Below are positions 9,587 to 20,737 of a stretch of 64,000 nt of DNA, piece by piece. The DNA comes from an uncultured Pseudomonadota bacterium. Its GTDB lineage: Bacteria; Pseudomonadota; Gammaproteobacteria; Methylococcales; Methylomonadaceae. The DNA is taken from positions 1 to 64,000 of the forward strand of contig CAINHO010000050.1 of assembly GCA_903848935.1 (NCBI GenBank), read 5' to 3'. The notes beneath the pieces are model-generated. The model saw nothing but the letters and a program-made list of their open reading frames with translations. It was not told where the DNA came from and did not search any database. Numbering within the stretch: the stretch's first letter is position 1; every line of letters starts with the position of its first letter. The translations under genes and the position numbers were made by a program.

Positions 9587-11488
9587 TCAATACCGACTCA
9601 ATCGATGCGTCCAAATATAATCCGCCGATTGATAATAGCTCATCACGTCATTGACTAAATCTGGCTGTGTTTCGGGTTTCAAAATGTGATGCTCACCGAG
9701 CGGATCATCAACCATATCGACTTTTTGCTGAGGTGATAAATACACCAATTTGTTATCTTTGAACAAACCCAATTTTTGATAATTACTCACCAACGCTCGC
9801 CCTTTTTCGGGTGACATTTTGAAAATATCCTGCCCGTAAAATTGGCTTTCATAATTCAAATTCAGCAAACCTAAAACCGTCGGTGCAACGTCGATTTGAC
9901 TTGAAAGCGTTGAATTTTCAACCACTGGAACGTGTTTTGGAGCGTAAATAAATAGCGGAATGTGATATTTATCAACAGGTAATTCCGTTTTTCGTGCACT
10001 GCCAGCACAATGATCTGCCACCATCACGAAAATCGTATTTTCAAACCACGGTTTTGTTTTTGCGGTTTTGATAAATTCTTGAATCGCGTAATCGGTATAT
10101 TTCACCGCCCCTTCACGGCTTTGACCTGACGGAATATCAATTTTTCCTTCGGGATACGAATACGGACGGTGGTTAGTCGTGGTCATAATTTGAAAGAAAA
10201 ACGGTTTATTTTCGGCAAAATCTTTGTCCGCCTCTTTCATTGTGCGATTAAAAATCACGTCATCCGACACGCCCCACGCATTTTTAAATGTCATTTCTTC
10301 GTTGGTAAATTCAGTTTGATCAACAATTCTAAAATCGTTGCCCGAATAAAAGGCATTCATATTGTCGAAATAGCCGCGCCCACCGTATAAAAACGCCGTA
10401 TCGTAGCCGCGCTCTTTTAAAACGTGACCCAAATTAAACAGTCTTTCATTGTCAGGACGTTTCACAATCGATTGTCCGGCCGTGGGTGGAATCGATAACG
10501 TCAACGCTTCCAAACCTCGAATGGTGCGCGTTCCCGTCGCATAGAAATTCGTGAACAACGCACCTTCTTTAAACCATTCATCCATAAACGGCGTAATTTT
10601 TTGCGTATTGCCAAATTTGGTCAAGTAATCCGCACTCAAACTTTCGACCGTAATCAAAATAACATTTAAGCGTTTTTCTGCGCCTTGCCCTTTGATTTCA
10701 CGCTTGATGTTGTACAAACCTTCGCCATTTGCACCGAGTTCGGTTTTAATTTTTGCCGATAATTGCGCGTCATCACCCAAACGATAAAACTGGCGATAAT
10801 CCAACTCGTTCGTGCGAAACGCGGAGAAAAATTGATACGCGCCATTTGCCGCGACTTCGTTTAGATAAGTATTTTGTGAGAATTGATACGTCGTGCGACC
10901 AATGGCTAAATAACTAATTACAGGCAATAAAAATAAAACACCTGCAATTTTTGCACGTCGTTTGAAACTTTCAACCGCATAAAATGTCACGGCTAACGTA
11001 CTTTTCACCAGCCAAAAACTCGCAATTGAGATTATTAAAATTCCCGTTAACAACTTGCCGAGCGAATACGATTCGATGATATTTTGAACGACTTCATGTG
11101 TGTAAATTAGATAATCGACTGCAATAAAATTAAAGCGCACACCAAATTCATCCCAGAATGTCCATTCGGAAAGAATCAGAAAAAATAGTCCGTACAAATT
11201 TAGCAGAAAGCTCGAAAACACGAACCATTTGTGCCATTTTTGTTGATACCAACGATTCGGAATAACCAATAAATAGAGCGTAAATGGAATCAATAAATAG
11301 CTGTAAAACGCCAAATCATGAATCGCACCTAGCACAAATGCGAACGCTATTTGATAAAACGGCGTGTCGATGTCTGTCCATTGTTTCACCAATAACGCCA
11401 CACGCAATACGGCAAAAGCTGCCAGGTTAATCAGTAAAAACAACCCTAAAATGCAAAACCGTGATCGTGAGAATAATGCTAGACGCAT
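9587..11488 (-). CDS. LTA synthase / phosphoglycerol transferase family (alkaline phosphatase/sulfatase superfamily) membrane protein
   Basis: N-terminal TM helices; VILITVESLSADYL, TGTRTIRGLEALTLSIPP, FVMVADHCAGSA. Confidence 0.85.
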   Translation of the reverse strand: MRLALFSRSRFCILGLFLLINLAAFAVLRVALLVKQWTDIDTPFYQIAFAFVLGAIHDLAFYSYLLIPFTLYLLVIPNRWYQQKWHKWFVFSSFLLNLYGLFFLILSEWTFWDEFGVRFNFIAVDYLIYTHEVVQNIIESYSLGKLLTGILIISIASFWLVKSTLAVTFYAVESFKRRAKIAGVLFLLPVISYLAIGRTTYQFSQNTYLNEVAANGAYQFFSAFRTNELDYRQFYRLGDDAQLSAKIKTELGANGEGLYNIKREIKGQGAEKRLNVILITVESLSADYLTKFGNTQKITPFMDEWFKEGALFTNFYATGTRTIRGLEALTLSIPPTAGQSIVKRPDNERLFNLGHVLKERGYDTAFLYGGRGYFDNMNAFYSGNDFRIVDQTEFTNEEMTFKNAWGVSDDVIFNRTMKEADKDFAENKPFFFQIMTTTNHRPYSYPEGKIDIPSGQSREGAVKYTDYAIQEFIKTAKTKPWFENTIFVMVADHCAGSARKTELPVDKYHIPLFIYAPKHVPVVENSTLSSQIDVAPTVLGLLNLNYESQFYGQDIFKMSPEKGRALVSNYQKLGLFKDNKLVYLSPQQKVDMVDDPLGEHHILKPETQPDLVNDVMSYYQSADYIWTHRLSRY

Positions 11489-11491
11489 GAT

Positions 11492-12004
11492 TTAAATATC
11501 CATGAACAGCATCGGAATGCCATAAGTCAAAATGAAATAACTGAATGCCAAGGTCAAACTTTTTCCAACGTTGTATGCAAAAAAGCGGCGCAAAATGTAA
11601 GCAACAATCGCCAAATACCAGCTCACTAAAAATACCGCTAAACTAATTCCAACCAGTTCATGATATTCATAATGCAGCGTGATGAGCCAGAAATCTAACA
11701 CTTCGCACAAAATTGCCAGCACCATTATGAAGTTTTCACAGACAAAAATGGCAGTAAAAACGCGCTGAAATAACAAAATATTTTTATGGAAAAATAAAAA
11801 CGTCGCTACCGCTGAAAACGCCATCACCGCCCGCAATGAAACTTCCAATGAACCGTCGGCGAAATCCGCAATTAAGCCTTCGACGATAATGCCCGAAATG
11901 AAATAAAAAATAACCGTATTATAAGAAAAGCTACGGCTCGGCATTAAATCCGTTGGATCGCTTTTGAACAAACAGAGTTTGAGATAAGAGGTGAGTAATG
12001 GCAT
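11492..12004 (-). CDS. Hypothetical multi-pass membrane protein
   Basis: 170-aa hydrophobic ORF, likely cotranscribed with neighbour. Confidence 0.6.
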   Translation of the reverse strand: MPLLTSYLKLCLFKSDPTDLMPSRSFSYNTVIFYFISGIIVEGLIADFADGSLEVSLRAVMAFSAVATFLFFHKNILLFQRVFTAIFVCENFIMVLAILCEVLDFWLITLHYEYHELVGISLAVFLVSWYLAIVAYILRRFFAYNVGKSLTLAFSYFILTYGIPMLFMDI

Positions 12005-12012
12005 GGTGAAAA

Positions 12013-12804
12013 TTATTTGTCGGATTGTAAAAGAGTGATTAAACGGGTGGCGATCACTTCGCTCATTTGCGTTAAAAACAAATGTCCCATGCTGGCGTGA
12101 AAACGGGTTTCATCGCGGCTTCCGATAGCGAGCAAACCTTCTAATTCCGTGAACAACATCGGTACAATCGCACACGATTTCACGTCGTTGGCTTGAAAAC
12201 CAAACAACATCCGCGCTTGTGTCAAGGTTGGTTTGCCACAACTCGGTTTGCCCGTTCTCAATTCATCAGCAAACGGTTTTAATTCTTTGCTGTCTGATGA
12301 AACGAAAAGTCCATTTAAGTCGGATTCTGGTGCGTCTTGAATTAAACGAATTGCCACAAAATCGGTCAAAAAATACTCCGATAACACGATGTTTAAATTC
12401 GCCACTACCTCTTCTAACGTCGTCGCATCAAGCAGAGCCAAATTTAGTTTGTGCATTCGAGTCACAGCGGTGTCGTTGCCTCGCGCAATTTCAATCAATT
12501 CAATCAATTGATTTTCCATTTCTTGCGAACGTGAACGGAATAATTCTAGCTGTTTTGAAATTAACGACACCGCGACACCGCTAGGATGTGGAATGCTTAA
12601 ATGTTCGAGCAAATGAACGTGTTCGATAAAAAAATCAGGATGTGATTTCAAATAATCGGCAACTTGTGTTACGTTTATTTCAATTGTTTTTTCGGGTTTA
12701 ATTTTAACGACTTTAGGCGTAACAATTTTTTCAACGGCTTCTTTAGGTTTTACAACACGCGGTTTGCGTGGTTTTTTCGCCGATTTTTCTAATTCTTTAC
12801 TCAT
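12013..12804 (-). CDS. DUF484 family protein
   Basis: [45 protein letters not shown]; adjacent to dapF as is usual. Confidence 0.85.
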   Translation of the reverse strand: MSKELEKSAKKPRKPRVVKPKEAVEKIVTPKVVKIKPEKTIEINVTQVADYLKSHPDFFIEHVHLLEHLSIPHPSGVAVSLISKQLELFRSRSQEMENQLIELIEIARGNDTAVTRMHKLNLALLDATTLEEVVANLNIVLSEYFLTDFVAIRLIQDAPESDLNGLFVSSDSKELKPFADELRTGKPSCGKPTLTQARMLFGFQANDVKSCAIVPMLFTELEGLLAIGSRDETRFHASMGHLFLTQMSEVIATRLITLLQSDK

Positions 12805-13625
12805 AGCGCAATAAATCCTTCAAACACAGAAACTGCTGCACCCGTCATAAAAACAGGTTCACCGCGTCCCGCCCAACTAATGTTTAATTCACCGCCAGAC
12901 AATTCGACCCGCACGGTGTTATTTAACAAATTTTGTTCGATACCAATGACCACCGCTGCACACGCACCACTTCCACAGGCTTGAGTTTCACCAGCTCCAC
13001 GTTCAAACACGCGCAATTTAATCGCATTTTTATCTACCACTTGCATAAAGCCAATGTTGGCGCGTTCGGGAAAAATTTTGTGGCTTTCGAGAACCGCGCC
13101 AATCGTTTCAACAGGGGCAGTTTTAATGTCATTCACTTGTAAAACGGCGTGTGGATTCCCCATTGAAACTGCGCCAAATGCTTTTTCTGTATCATTGACT
13201 TTTACGGTATAAAAGCGGGCTTCGTGTTCTTCGGTAAGTGGAATTTCAGTAGGTAAATGTTTTGGAATTCCCATGTTGACGGTAATTAAATCGTTGTCCG
13301 TAAAAGTCAAAACCAGTTGCCCAGATTTTGTTTCGACCACGATTTCGTCTTTATCGGTCAATTTTTTATCGCGCACAAATCGCGCAAAACACCGTGCGCC
13401 ATTGCCACATTGTCCGACTTCGCTGCCGTCAGCGTTGAAAATTCGGTATTTAAAATCGGCATTCGATTGATTGGTTTTTTCGACCACTAAAAGCTGGTCA
13501 AAACCAATTCCCGTGTGGCGATTCGCCATAAAACGGATTTTTTTGGGAGTCAGCGTAATGCGTTGATTGATAGCATCAACCACGACAAAATCATTGCCGA
13601 GACCGTGCATTTTGGTAAATTTCAT
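12801..13625 (-). CDS. dapF: Diaminopimelate epimerase
   Basis: Start refined to [42 protein letters not shown]. Confidence 0.95.
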   Translation of the reverse strand: MKFTKMHGLGNDFVVVDAINQRITLTPKKIRFMANRHTGIGFDQLLVVEKTNQSNADFKYRIFNADGSEVGQCGNGARCFARFVRDKKLTDKDEIVVETKSGQLVLTFTDNDLITVNMGIPKHLPTEIPLTEEHEARFYTVKVNDTEKAFGAVSMGNPHAVLQVNDIKTAPVETIGAVLESHKIFPERANIGFMQVVDKNAIKLRVFERGAGETQACGSGACAAVVIGIEQNLLNNTVRVELSGGELNISWAGRGEPVFMTGAAVSVFEGFIAL

Positions 13626-13639
13626 GAGTTTTTCTATCG

Positions 13640-15082
13640 TTAAATCTGTGTTCCGCCGACGGTTAGCCCGTCGATTTTCAAAGTAGGTTGACCGACTCCG
13701 ACTGGCACGCTTTGACCATCTTTGCCACACGTTCCCACACCGCTATCGAGTTCCAAATCGTTGCCAACCATCGACACTTTTGTCAAAACGTCTGGACCAT
13801 TGCCGATTAACGTTGCACCTTTGACAGGGCGCGTGATTTTGCCATTTTCAATTAAATAGGCTTCGCTGGCAGAAAACACGAATTTTCCCGAGGTAATATC
13901 AACTTGCCCGCCCGCAAAATTTTTCGCGTACAGCCCATTTTTGACCGATGCAATAATTTCATCAGGATGACTTTGTCCAGCAAGCATATAAGTATTCGTC
14001 ATGCGTGGCATCGGCAAATGGGCATAAGATTCGCGTCGTCCATTTCCTGTTGGTGAAACGCCCATCAATCGGGCATTCAAACGGTCTTGCATATAGCCTT
14101 TTAAAATTCCGTTTTCGATTAACACGGTATTTTCGGTTTGTGTGCCTTCGTCGTCGATGCTAAGCGATCCGCGTCGTCCGTACAATGTGCCATCGTCAAC
14201 AACGGTGCATAATTCAGACGCAACTCGTTCACCGACTCGTCCACTAAATGCCGACGTGCCTTTGCGATTAAAGTCGCCTTCTAAACCGTGACCAATCGCT
14301 TCGTGCAATAAAATCCCTGGCCAGCCTGAACCTAAAACCACCGTCATATTTCCAGCAGGAGCTTCTTCGGCTTCTAAATTTACAAGAGCTTGGCGCACGG
14401 ATTCTTTGGCGTAATTTAATGCAGTATCTTGTTCAAAAAACATCGCGTAATCACACCGTCCACCACCGCCCATGCTACCTTGTTCGCGTTTGCCATTTTC
14501 AACCACGATAACCGTGACATTCAAACGCACGAGTGGGCGAACATCGGCGAGTAAATGTCCGTCTTGATTCGCCACCAAAATATGTTCGTGAACGCCAGAT
14601 AAACTAATAATCACCTCTTCAATGCGAGAATCTAAAGCGCGTGTTTGTGTGTCGAGTTGTTTGAGGAAATCGATTTTTTGTTGATCTTCAAGTGATTTCA
14701 ACGGATTCAATGCAGGATATAAAACTCGTGCATTAGTGTTGATGGCTTTCAAATTAACTTGCGCGTTCTGCGCTTGGCGCGTGATGACTTTAACATTATT
14801 GATTGCCTCGAACAACACGGGCATTTCTAAACGATCGCTATAGGCAAAACCTGTTTTTTCACCTGAAACCGCTCGCACGCCTGCACCTTGTTCGATGCTG
14901 TGATGACCTTCTTTCACAATGCCACTTTCAAGTACCCACGATTCGGAATGACTCGATTGAAAATAAATATCGGCAGCATCAACTTCTGCATTGAGCAGAT
15001 GATTCATCAATTTTTCGATGTCAGAATCTTGAATGTTGGCAGGAGCGAGAATAGCTTGTCGTGCGAGTTGAAGTAAGTACAT
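13640..15082 (-). CDS. tldD: Metalloprotease TldD
   Basis: [35 protein letters not shown] (HExxxH). Confidence 0.95.
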   Translation of the reverse strand: MYLLQLARQAILAPANIQDSDIEKLMNHLLNAEVDAADIYFQSSHSESWVLESGIVKEGHHSIEQGAGVRAVSGEKTGFAYSDRLEMPVLFEAINNVKVITRQAQNAQVNLKAINTNARVLYPALNPLKSLEDQQKIDFLKQLDTQTRALDSRIEEVIISLSGVHEHILVANQDGHLLADVRPLVRLNVTVIVVENGKREQGSMGGGGRCDYAMFFEQDTALNYAKESVRQALVNLEAEEAPAGNMTVVLGSGWPGILLHEAIGHGLEGDFNRKGTSAFSGRVGERVASELCTVVDDGTLYGRRGSLSIDDEGTQTENTVLIENGILKGYMQDRLNARLMGVSPTGNGRRESYAHLPMPRMTNTYMLAGQSHPDEIIASVKNGLYAKNFAGGQVDITSGKFVFSASEAYLIENGKITRPVKGATLIGNGPDVLTKVSMVGNDLELDSGVGTCGKDGQSVPVGVGQPTLKIDGLTVGGTQI

Positions 15083-15124
15083 AAAACCTGTGTTTGAATG
15101 TGGCAGAATGAATCGAGAGAATTT

Positions 15125-15652
15125 CTAATGAATATGAACTTCGCGGCTTTGAACCGTGTCGCTGCGACGCAAAATATAACTGTTAGCTTTCTCACCCGTG
15201 AACTGTTGTCCATCGTCGTTAAGCTGAATCAGTGTTCCTTCGTCTTTGATCAGATATTGTTTTGTACTCGTGGTATTTTCACGCGGCGTTAAAACAACGC
15301 TCTTAGCTTCATCATCCCAAATGTACTTTCCTTTTTCGTAAAATTCTCTTGAGGATTCTTTTGCCGGCTGTGTGACGAGCAGATAATTATTGTTATCTTT
15401 TAAAGACAACGTGGCTTTAATTCCATTGCAATTATTACAAGGCAGAAAACCATAAAAAACACCGCGAAATTTCTTACTTTCTTCCACCGGATTCAAATGG
15501 TTTGCGTGTTCGCCTTCTTTCTGGTGACTAGACACTTTCGCCTCAAGAAATTTTTGTTGTGCAGAAAGGTCGGTAACTGCCATTGCTGAATGAGCAAAAA
15601 ATAACACCCCGAAAAAAATCAAAGTTTGTTTTACTGTTTTCATAAAAATCAC
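15125..15652 (-). CDS. NlpE N-terminal-like (copper resistance/envelope stress) protein
   Basis: FRGVFYGFLPCNNCNGIKATLSLKDNNNYLL with CxxC; Sec signal peptide without clear lipobox. Confidence 0.75.
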   Translation of the reverse strand: MIFMKTVKQTLIFFGVLFFAHSAMAVTDLSAQQKFLEAKVSSHQKEGEHANHLNPVEESKKFRGVFYGFLPCNNCNGIKATLSLKDNNNYLLVTQPAKESSREFYEKGKYIWDDEAKSVVLTPRENTTSTKQYLIKDEGTLIQLNDDGQQFTGEKANSYILRRSDTVQSREVHIH

Positions 15653-15691
15653 CCAAAAGTTGTTTAACGTTTTTTTCTGAAAATGGGAACG

Positions 15692-16825
15692 TTATTTTTG
15701 TTCCAACAAATCCACTAACATTTGCTCATAAATTTTGCTTAAAACATCTAAATCGGCAACACCAATGTGTTCATTGACTTTGTGAATGCTGGCATTTAAT
15801 GCACCGAGTTCAATTACTTGTGCGCCTGTTGGAGCAATAAATCGCCCGTCCGATGTGCCGCCACCCGTATCATCAAGCGTCTCAAAACCCGTTACCGTTT
15901 TAATCGCAGAATGTGCAGCATCAATTAACGCGCCATTTGACGTTAAAAACGGTTCGCCTGATAAACGCCACACGATTTCATAATTTAACTTATGACGATT
16001 TAAAATTTCTGCCGTGCGTTGTTTAATAATTTCAGCGGTCAATTCTGTACTAAAGCGCAAATTAAATTGCACATTCACATTGGCTGGAATGACATTTTCT
16101 GCCCCCGCGCCACTGTGAATGTTTGAAATTTGCAAACTTGTGGCAGGAAAATATTCGTTACCATTGTCCCAAACTTCACTCACTAAATCTTGCAACGCGG
16201 GCGAAATGCTATGAATTGGATTGTTGGCTAATTCTGGGTACGCGACATGACCTTGAATACCGTGAACCGTTAAATTTGCACACAGCGAACCGCGTCGCCC
16301 CACACGAATGACATCACCAATTTTTTTGTCACTTGATGGTTCACCGACTAAACACCAGTCGATTTTGTCACCCCGTTTTTCTAAAGTTTCGACGACTTTC
16401 ACCACACCATTTGTGGCTACGCCTTCTTCATCGCTCGTCAACATAATAGCGATTGAACCCGCGTGATTTGGGTGGTTCGTAATGAAACGTTCCACCGCAG
16501 TAATGAAACAGGCAATGCCGCCTTTCATATCTGCCGCGCCACGTCCGTATAAATTCCCATCACGAATTGTCGGCTCAAACGGGGGCGATTCCCACAAATT
16601 CAACGCACCCACTGGCACAACGTCGGTATGTCCTAAAAATACAAAAAGTGGTTTTACGTTACCACGCCGAAGCCACATATTTTCGGTGTCATTAAAATTT
16701 AAACGTTCATCGACAAACCCCAAAGGCGTTAAACGACTGGCAATTAAATCTAAACAACCCGCATCATTAGGTGTCACCGATTCACGGCAAATTAAATCTT
16801 TTAAAAGTGCTAACGTGTCTGTCAT
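15692..16825 (-). CDS. dapE: Succinyl-diaminopimelate desuccinylase
   Basis: GHTDVVPVGALNLWESPPFEPTIRDGNLYGRGAADMKGG. Confidence 0.93.
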   Translation of the reverse strand: MTDTLALLKDLICRESVTPNDAGCLDLIASRLTPLGFVDERLNFNDTENMWLRRGNVKPLFVFLGHTDVVPVGALNLWESPPFEPTIRDGNLYGRGAADMKGGIACFITAVERFITNHPNHAGSIAIMLTSDEEGVATNGVVKVVETLEKRGDKIDWCLVGEPSSDKKIGDVIRVGRRGSLCANLTVHGIQGHVAYPELANNPIHSISPALQDLVSEVWDNGNEYFPATSLQISNIHSGAGAENVIPANVNVQFNLRFSTELTAEIIKQRTAEILNRHKLNYEIVWRLSGEPFLTSNGALIDAAHSAIKTVTGFETLDDTGGGTSDGRFIAPTGAQVIELGALNASIHKVNEHIGVADLDVLSKIYEQMLVDLLEQK

Positions 16826-17169
16826 AAAAAATGTTTTTCATACATTCTGGTATCAAAACCGACCAACAAAATCGCCCCATTATCAATCACGGGGCGTTTC
16901 ATTAGCGTACGATTTTGAGCAATCAACGGTAACGCCGTTTCAATGTTCGCGCAAAGCTGTTGTTGCTCTGGCGATAATTTGCGCCACGTCATACCTTTAC
17001 GGTTCAACAAAATCTTCCAATCTTCAAGCCGTGCCGCAAATTGTTTTAACAATTCCAAGGTTAAACCTTCGCTACGAATATCGTGGAATTTGTACTCAAT
17101 TTGATGTTCGTCAAACCAAAGCCGTGCTTTTTTGACCGTGTCGCAATTTGTTAAACCGTAAATAATCAT
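16822..17169 (-). CDS. ArsC/Spx-family reductase (YffB-like)
   Basis: MIIYGLTNCDTVKKARLWFDEHQIEYKFHDIRSEGL; overlaps dapE start. Confidence 0.85.
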   Translation of the reverse strand: MIIYGLTNCDTVKKARLWFDEHQIEYKFHDIRSEGLTLELLKQFAARLEDWKILLNRKGMTWRKLSPEQQQLCANIETALPLIAQNRTLMKRPVIDNGAILLVGFDTRMYEKHFL

Positions 17170-17173
17170 TGTA

Positions 17174-17425
17174 TTAGCCTTCTTCGTTATCGCCGCCAAG
17201 CAAATCTTCGATTGCTGGCAAGTCAGGTTCGGTGCGAAGACGAACTTTATAAACGTCGATGAGTTCCATTAAGGCTTGTTCCAAATCACCCAAAATTTCT
17301 TCTTCGTTTTCGAGTTCTTCATCAGGGATTTCGCCCGATTCCAAGTAATCTTGTTGGGTGTTGACCGAATCTTCAACTGATAAAATTGCGTACATCAAAG
17401 TGGTACTGGAAATATCTTTACTCAT
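17174..17425 (-). CDS. Hypothetical acidic protein
   Basis: 83-aa ORF immediately upstream of ArsC-like gene. Confidence 0.5.
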   Translation of the reverse strand: MSKDISSTTLMYAILSVEDSVNTQQDYLESGEIPDEELENEEEILGDLEQALMELIDVYKVRLRTEPDLPAIEDLLGGDNEEG

Positions 17426-17564
17426 GGTTTTGCCTCTTGGTTAAGTTAAAAAAAGATAGTAGCACAAATTTTCATGCCTTGTTTTGAGACTAAGTCATCT
17501 AAAATCACACGCTCGTTTTAGCAAATTTTCTAATGTGTCAGTCAATTATTTTACAAAGGTTCAA

Positions 17565-17963
17565 ATGAAAACAAAGGTGCTGATTTTACTTATTTTGTTA
17601 GTTTCAACGAATTCAATTGCTCATAGTGGCCGAACAAATGTGAACGGTTGTCATGTTGATCGAAGTACCAACATAGAACATTGTCACGGCAGCGATAATG
17701 AAACAATGACAAAAATCACTGAACCGACCATTGAGCAAAACAAAATGGAATCTGAAAACAAATTAACGAGCGAAACAGCTCCATTACCTTCCAATTCAAA
17801 ACCCTCAAAAGTGTTACTGGCAACATACATTTTTTTATGTATCGTTATGATTTTTGTAGTTGTTATAATTTTTGCGTTTAATGACTTACTGAAAAATATG
17901 ATGAAACTGTTTAACGCATTGATTGCATCGGTTTTTTCACTACTAAAATTTATATTCGATTAA
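17565..17963 (+). CDS. YHYH-like short exported protein with C-terminal TM
   Basis: Signal peptide then HSGRTNVNGCHVDRSTNIEHCHG (His/Cys motif). Confidence 0.6.
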   Translation: MKTKVLILLILLVSTNSIAHSGRTNVNGCHVDRSTNIEHCHGSDNETMTKITEPTIEQNKMESENKLTSETAPLPSNSKPSKVLLATYIFLCIVMIFVVVIIFAFNDLLKNMMKLFNALIASVFSLLKFIFD

Positions 17964-17984
17964 CAAGTTGAATCGATGTGTAAT

Positions 17985-18665
17985 TTAGCACTGTGATGAA
18001 TACCGTGTTGAATCTTCGATACCCGCCACTAAAAACCCCGTTTTTCGTAATCGGCACGCATCACACGTTCCGCAGGCTTCGCCGTTTTCGCTAGCAGAAT
18101 AACACGAAACGGTTTGTCGATAATCCACGCCCAATTTTGTCCCTGCTTCGATAATTTCCGCTTTGCTCAAATGAATTAACGGCGTGTGAATTTTAAACGG
18201 TTCACCTTCAACACTGGCTTTTGTCGCCAAATTCGCCATTGTTTCAAATGCCGCAATAAACTCAGGACGGCAATCAGGATAACCCGAATAATCGACCGCA
18301 TTCACACCAATAAAAATATCTTGCGCGTGCAAAACTTCTGCCCAACCTAAAGCCAACGATAAAAAAACCGTATTTCGCGCGGGAACATAAGTAACCGGAA
18401 TGCCAGTTTCCAACGTTTGCGGTACGGGAATATCCGCATCCGTTAACGCGCTACCGCCAATTGAACCTAAGCCCAAATTTACGACTTTACGCATCACACC
18501 ATAATCAGCGGCAATTTTTGCACCTGCTTGTAATTCCGCTTTATTACGTTGTCCGTAATCAAAACTCAGCGCAAAACACTTATAACCTTGCGCTTGTGCC
18601 ATTGCCAAAACGGTTACAGAATCCAAACCGCCTGAAAGTAAAACGACTGCTCTTTTGTGGTGCAT
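17985..18665 (-). CDS. queC: 7-cyano-7-deazaguanine synthase QueC
   Basis: [18 protein letters not shown]-terminal C-x8[10 protein letters not shown]. Confidence 0.95.
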   Translation of the reverse strand: MHHKRAVVLLSGGLDSVTVLAMAQAQGYKCFALSFDYGQRNKAELQAGAKIAADYGVMRKVVNLGLGSIGGSALTDADIPVPQTLETGIPVTYVPARNTVFLSLALGWAEVLHAQDIFIGVNAVDYSGYPDCRPEFIAAFETMANLATKASVEGEPFKIHTPLIHLSKAEIIEAGTKLGVDYRQTVSCYSASENGEACGTCDACRLRKTGFLVAGIEDSTRYSSQC

Positions 18666-18668
18666 TGA

Positions 18669-19304
18669 TTATTTTCCTTGTGCGTCTTGCCACAAGAGTT
18701 TGTGAAGTTGAATTTGAAAGCGCACCGGTAGTCTGTCCGCTAATATTTTTTCGGCTAATTCGGTTGGATTTTGCGGCGGCACAACGGGTGAAAATAAAAC
18801 GTGACAACGTTGCGCTAAATCGTAATCTGCCATTATTTTTTTTGACCAGTTGTAATCATCGTCGCTAGCAATCACAAATTTCACCTGGTCTTTTGTAGTT
18901 AAAAATTCGATATTTTCATAACGATTTTTTTCAACTTCGCCCGAACTCGGTGTTTTTAAATCCATGACTTTGACAATTCGGCTATCGACTTTCGAAACGT
19001 CTAACGCGCCGCTGGTTTCAAGCGAAACGTTAAAATAATTGTCAGATAATTGCGTTAATAATGCTAAACATGCGGGTTGTGCTAACGGTTCGCCACCTGT
19101 GACACAAACGGTTTTGCAATCGTATGTTTTAATTTCGGCAAGAATATCGATAAGAGACATTTTCACCCCGCCTGAAAACGCATAACTGGTATCACAATAA
19201 TTACAACGTAATGGACAGCCTGTTAAACGCACAAATACTGTCGGTAAACCAACTGTGTTTGATTCGCCTTGAAGGGAATAAAAAATCTCGCTAATTCGTA
19301 ACAT
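18669..19304 (-). CDS. queE: 7-carboxy-7-deazaguanine synthase QueE
   Basis: SEIFYSLQGESNTVGLPTVFVRLTGCPLRCNYCDTSYAF radical SAM motif. Confidence 0.95.
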   Translation of the reverse strand: MLRISEIFYSLQGESNTVGLPTVFVRLTGCPLRCNYCDTSYAFSGGVKMSLIDILAEIKTYDCKTVCVTGGEPLAQPACLALLTQLSDNYFNVSLETSGALDVSKVDSRIVKVMDLKTPSSGEVEKNRYENIEFLTTKDQVKFVIASDDDYNWSKKIMADYDLAQRCHVLFSPVVPPQNPTELAEKILADRLPVRFQIQLHKLLWQDAQGK

Positions 19305-20138
19305 TTAGTTTGGTGCGCTGTTGAGTTGTTGCAATTTTTTAGCGGCAACTTCAGCCGATTTTGAGGTGGGGAAATCCGTAATCACGCGCGTTAAATACTC
19401 TTTCGCTTTCGCTGAATTTTTTGCATCCATTTCAATTGTGCCGAGTTTTAAAAGCGCGTCTGGTACTTTTTGACTATTCGGATATTTTTCTAACACCAAA
19501 CTAAATGCTTTTTTCGCTGATGGCACGTCTTTATTAACCCGATACGCTTCGCCCAACCAAAATTGCGCGTTATTCGCATATAAATTCGCTGGATCTTTGC
19601 TTAACAAGGTATTGAATTGGGTAATCGCTTCAGTCACCTGACCGTTACGAAACGCCTCAAAGGCTTGCAGATATTGCTGTTTTTTTTCGTCAGTAGGTGT
19701 AGCCGCTGGTGGAACAACAGAAGGTGCAAATTTTGGTGGTGGCGCGGATTCAACAGGTTCAGGTTCTTTCACCGTAGGCGCGGACGTTTCAGCCGCAGCC
19801 GCTGGTTTCGCGCCACTCAATTTCGTTTCAATTTGCTGCAAACGGTCATCAAAATCCGCATACATTGCCGATTGCTTCTTTTTCATTTCAGTAATCAAAT
19901 TCGCTTGCTCTTCAAGTTTGCCATTCAATTGTTGAATTTCAACCTGCGCTTCGTCCAAACGGGTCATCAATTCAAACGTACTATTCATCGGCGCACTGAC
20001 AGAAATCGGCGTTGCCGCTGGCGCACCGTTTGGATAAGCCGAATTATCAATCACAGGCGCGAGCGAATCTGCCAAAGCAAACGAACTTGCAAAAAGTAAA
20101 AACGCAGGAATTTTTTTCATTTTAGTAAGCAATTTCAA
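19305..20138 (-). CDS. cpoB: Cell division coordinator CpoB / YbgF
   Basis: Coiled coil plus C-terminal TPRs; downstream of pal. Confidence 0.9.
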   Translation of the reverse strand: MKLLTKMKKIPAFLLFASSFALADSLAPVIDNSAYPNGAPAATPISVSAPMNSTFELMTRLDEAQVEIQQLNGKLEEQANLITEMKKKQSAMYADFDDRLQQIETKLSGAKPAAAAETSAPTVKEPEPVESAPPPKFAPSVVPPAATPTDEKKQQYLQAFEAFRNGQVTEAITQFNTLLSKDPANLYANNAQFWLGEAYRVNKDVPSAKKAFSLVLEKYPNSQKVPDALLKLGTIEMDAKNSAKAKEYLTRVITDFPTSKSAEVAAKKLQQLNSAPN

Positions 20139-20700
20139 CGCGACGATTTAATTCCCAAGATGATTCGTCATGCCCCATGGCGACAGGTTTTTCTTCGCCG
20201 TAACTGACGATACCGAGTTGACTTTCTGAAACGCCTTGCGCTTTCAACATTCCTGCAACAGTTTTTGAACGTTGTTCACCAAGCGCAATGTTGTATTCGC
20301 GCGAACCACGTTCGTCGCCATTACCTTCTAAGACAACGTGTTGACTAGGATTTGCCAATAAATAACGTGCGTGTGCTGCAATGACCGAAACGAAATCTTG
20401 TTGAACTTGACTGCTGTCGAGCATGAAATAAATCGTGCGTTTTGAAAGTGGGTTGTTTGGATCACTAAATTCTGGCGGCAAACCGTTTGCACCGCGTGCG
20501 CCGTATTTGCTGCCATTTGCACCAAAACGTCCGCCGTTCATGCCTGAACCATCGCCCAAACCGTTAACTGACGCATCGTTCATGCCGCCGTTTAAACTGC
20601 CATCGGTCAAACTGGCATCTTTTTCTTCGTCAGAGCTACAACCTGTTAAAGCCAATGTGCTGACGATAGCAATTGCCGCCAAAGTTTTTGTAAATTTCAT
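20122..20700 (-). CDS. pal: Peptidoglycan-associated lipoprotein Pal
   Basis: Lipobox LTGCS; OmpA-like VVLEGNGDERGSREYNIALGEQRS. Confidence 0.95.
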   Translation of the reverse strand: MKFTKTLAAIAIVSTLALTGCSSDEEKDASLTDGSLNGGMNDASVNGLGDGSGMNGGRFGANGSKYGARGANGLPPEFSDPNNPLSKRTIYFMLDSSQVQQDFVSVIAAHARYLLANPSQHVVLEGNGDERGSREYNIALGEQRSKTVAGMLKAQGVSESQLGIVSYGEEKPVAMGHDESSWELNRRVEIAY

Positions 20701-20737
20701 GTTTATTTTTCCAAAATGTTAAGGGTTAAAAGTTTGT

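Noticed and set aside
12801-13730. Longer dapF ORF start
   Set aside because: Arg-rich N-terminal extension overlaps tldD; canonical start is [13 protein letters not shown] at 13625.
16482-17135. 217-aa plus-strand ORF
   Set aside because: Antisense to dapE and the arsC-like gene; no recognisable protein features.
19617-20099. 160-aa Arg/Phe-rich plus-strand ORF
   Set aside because: Antisense to cpoB; composition bias typical of a shadow frame.
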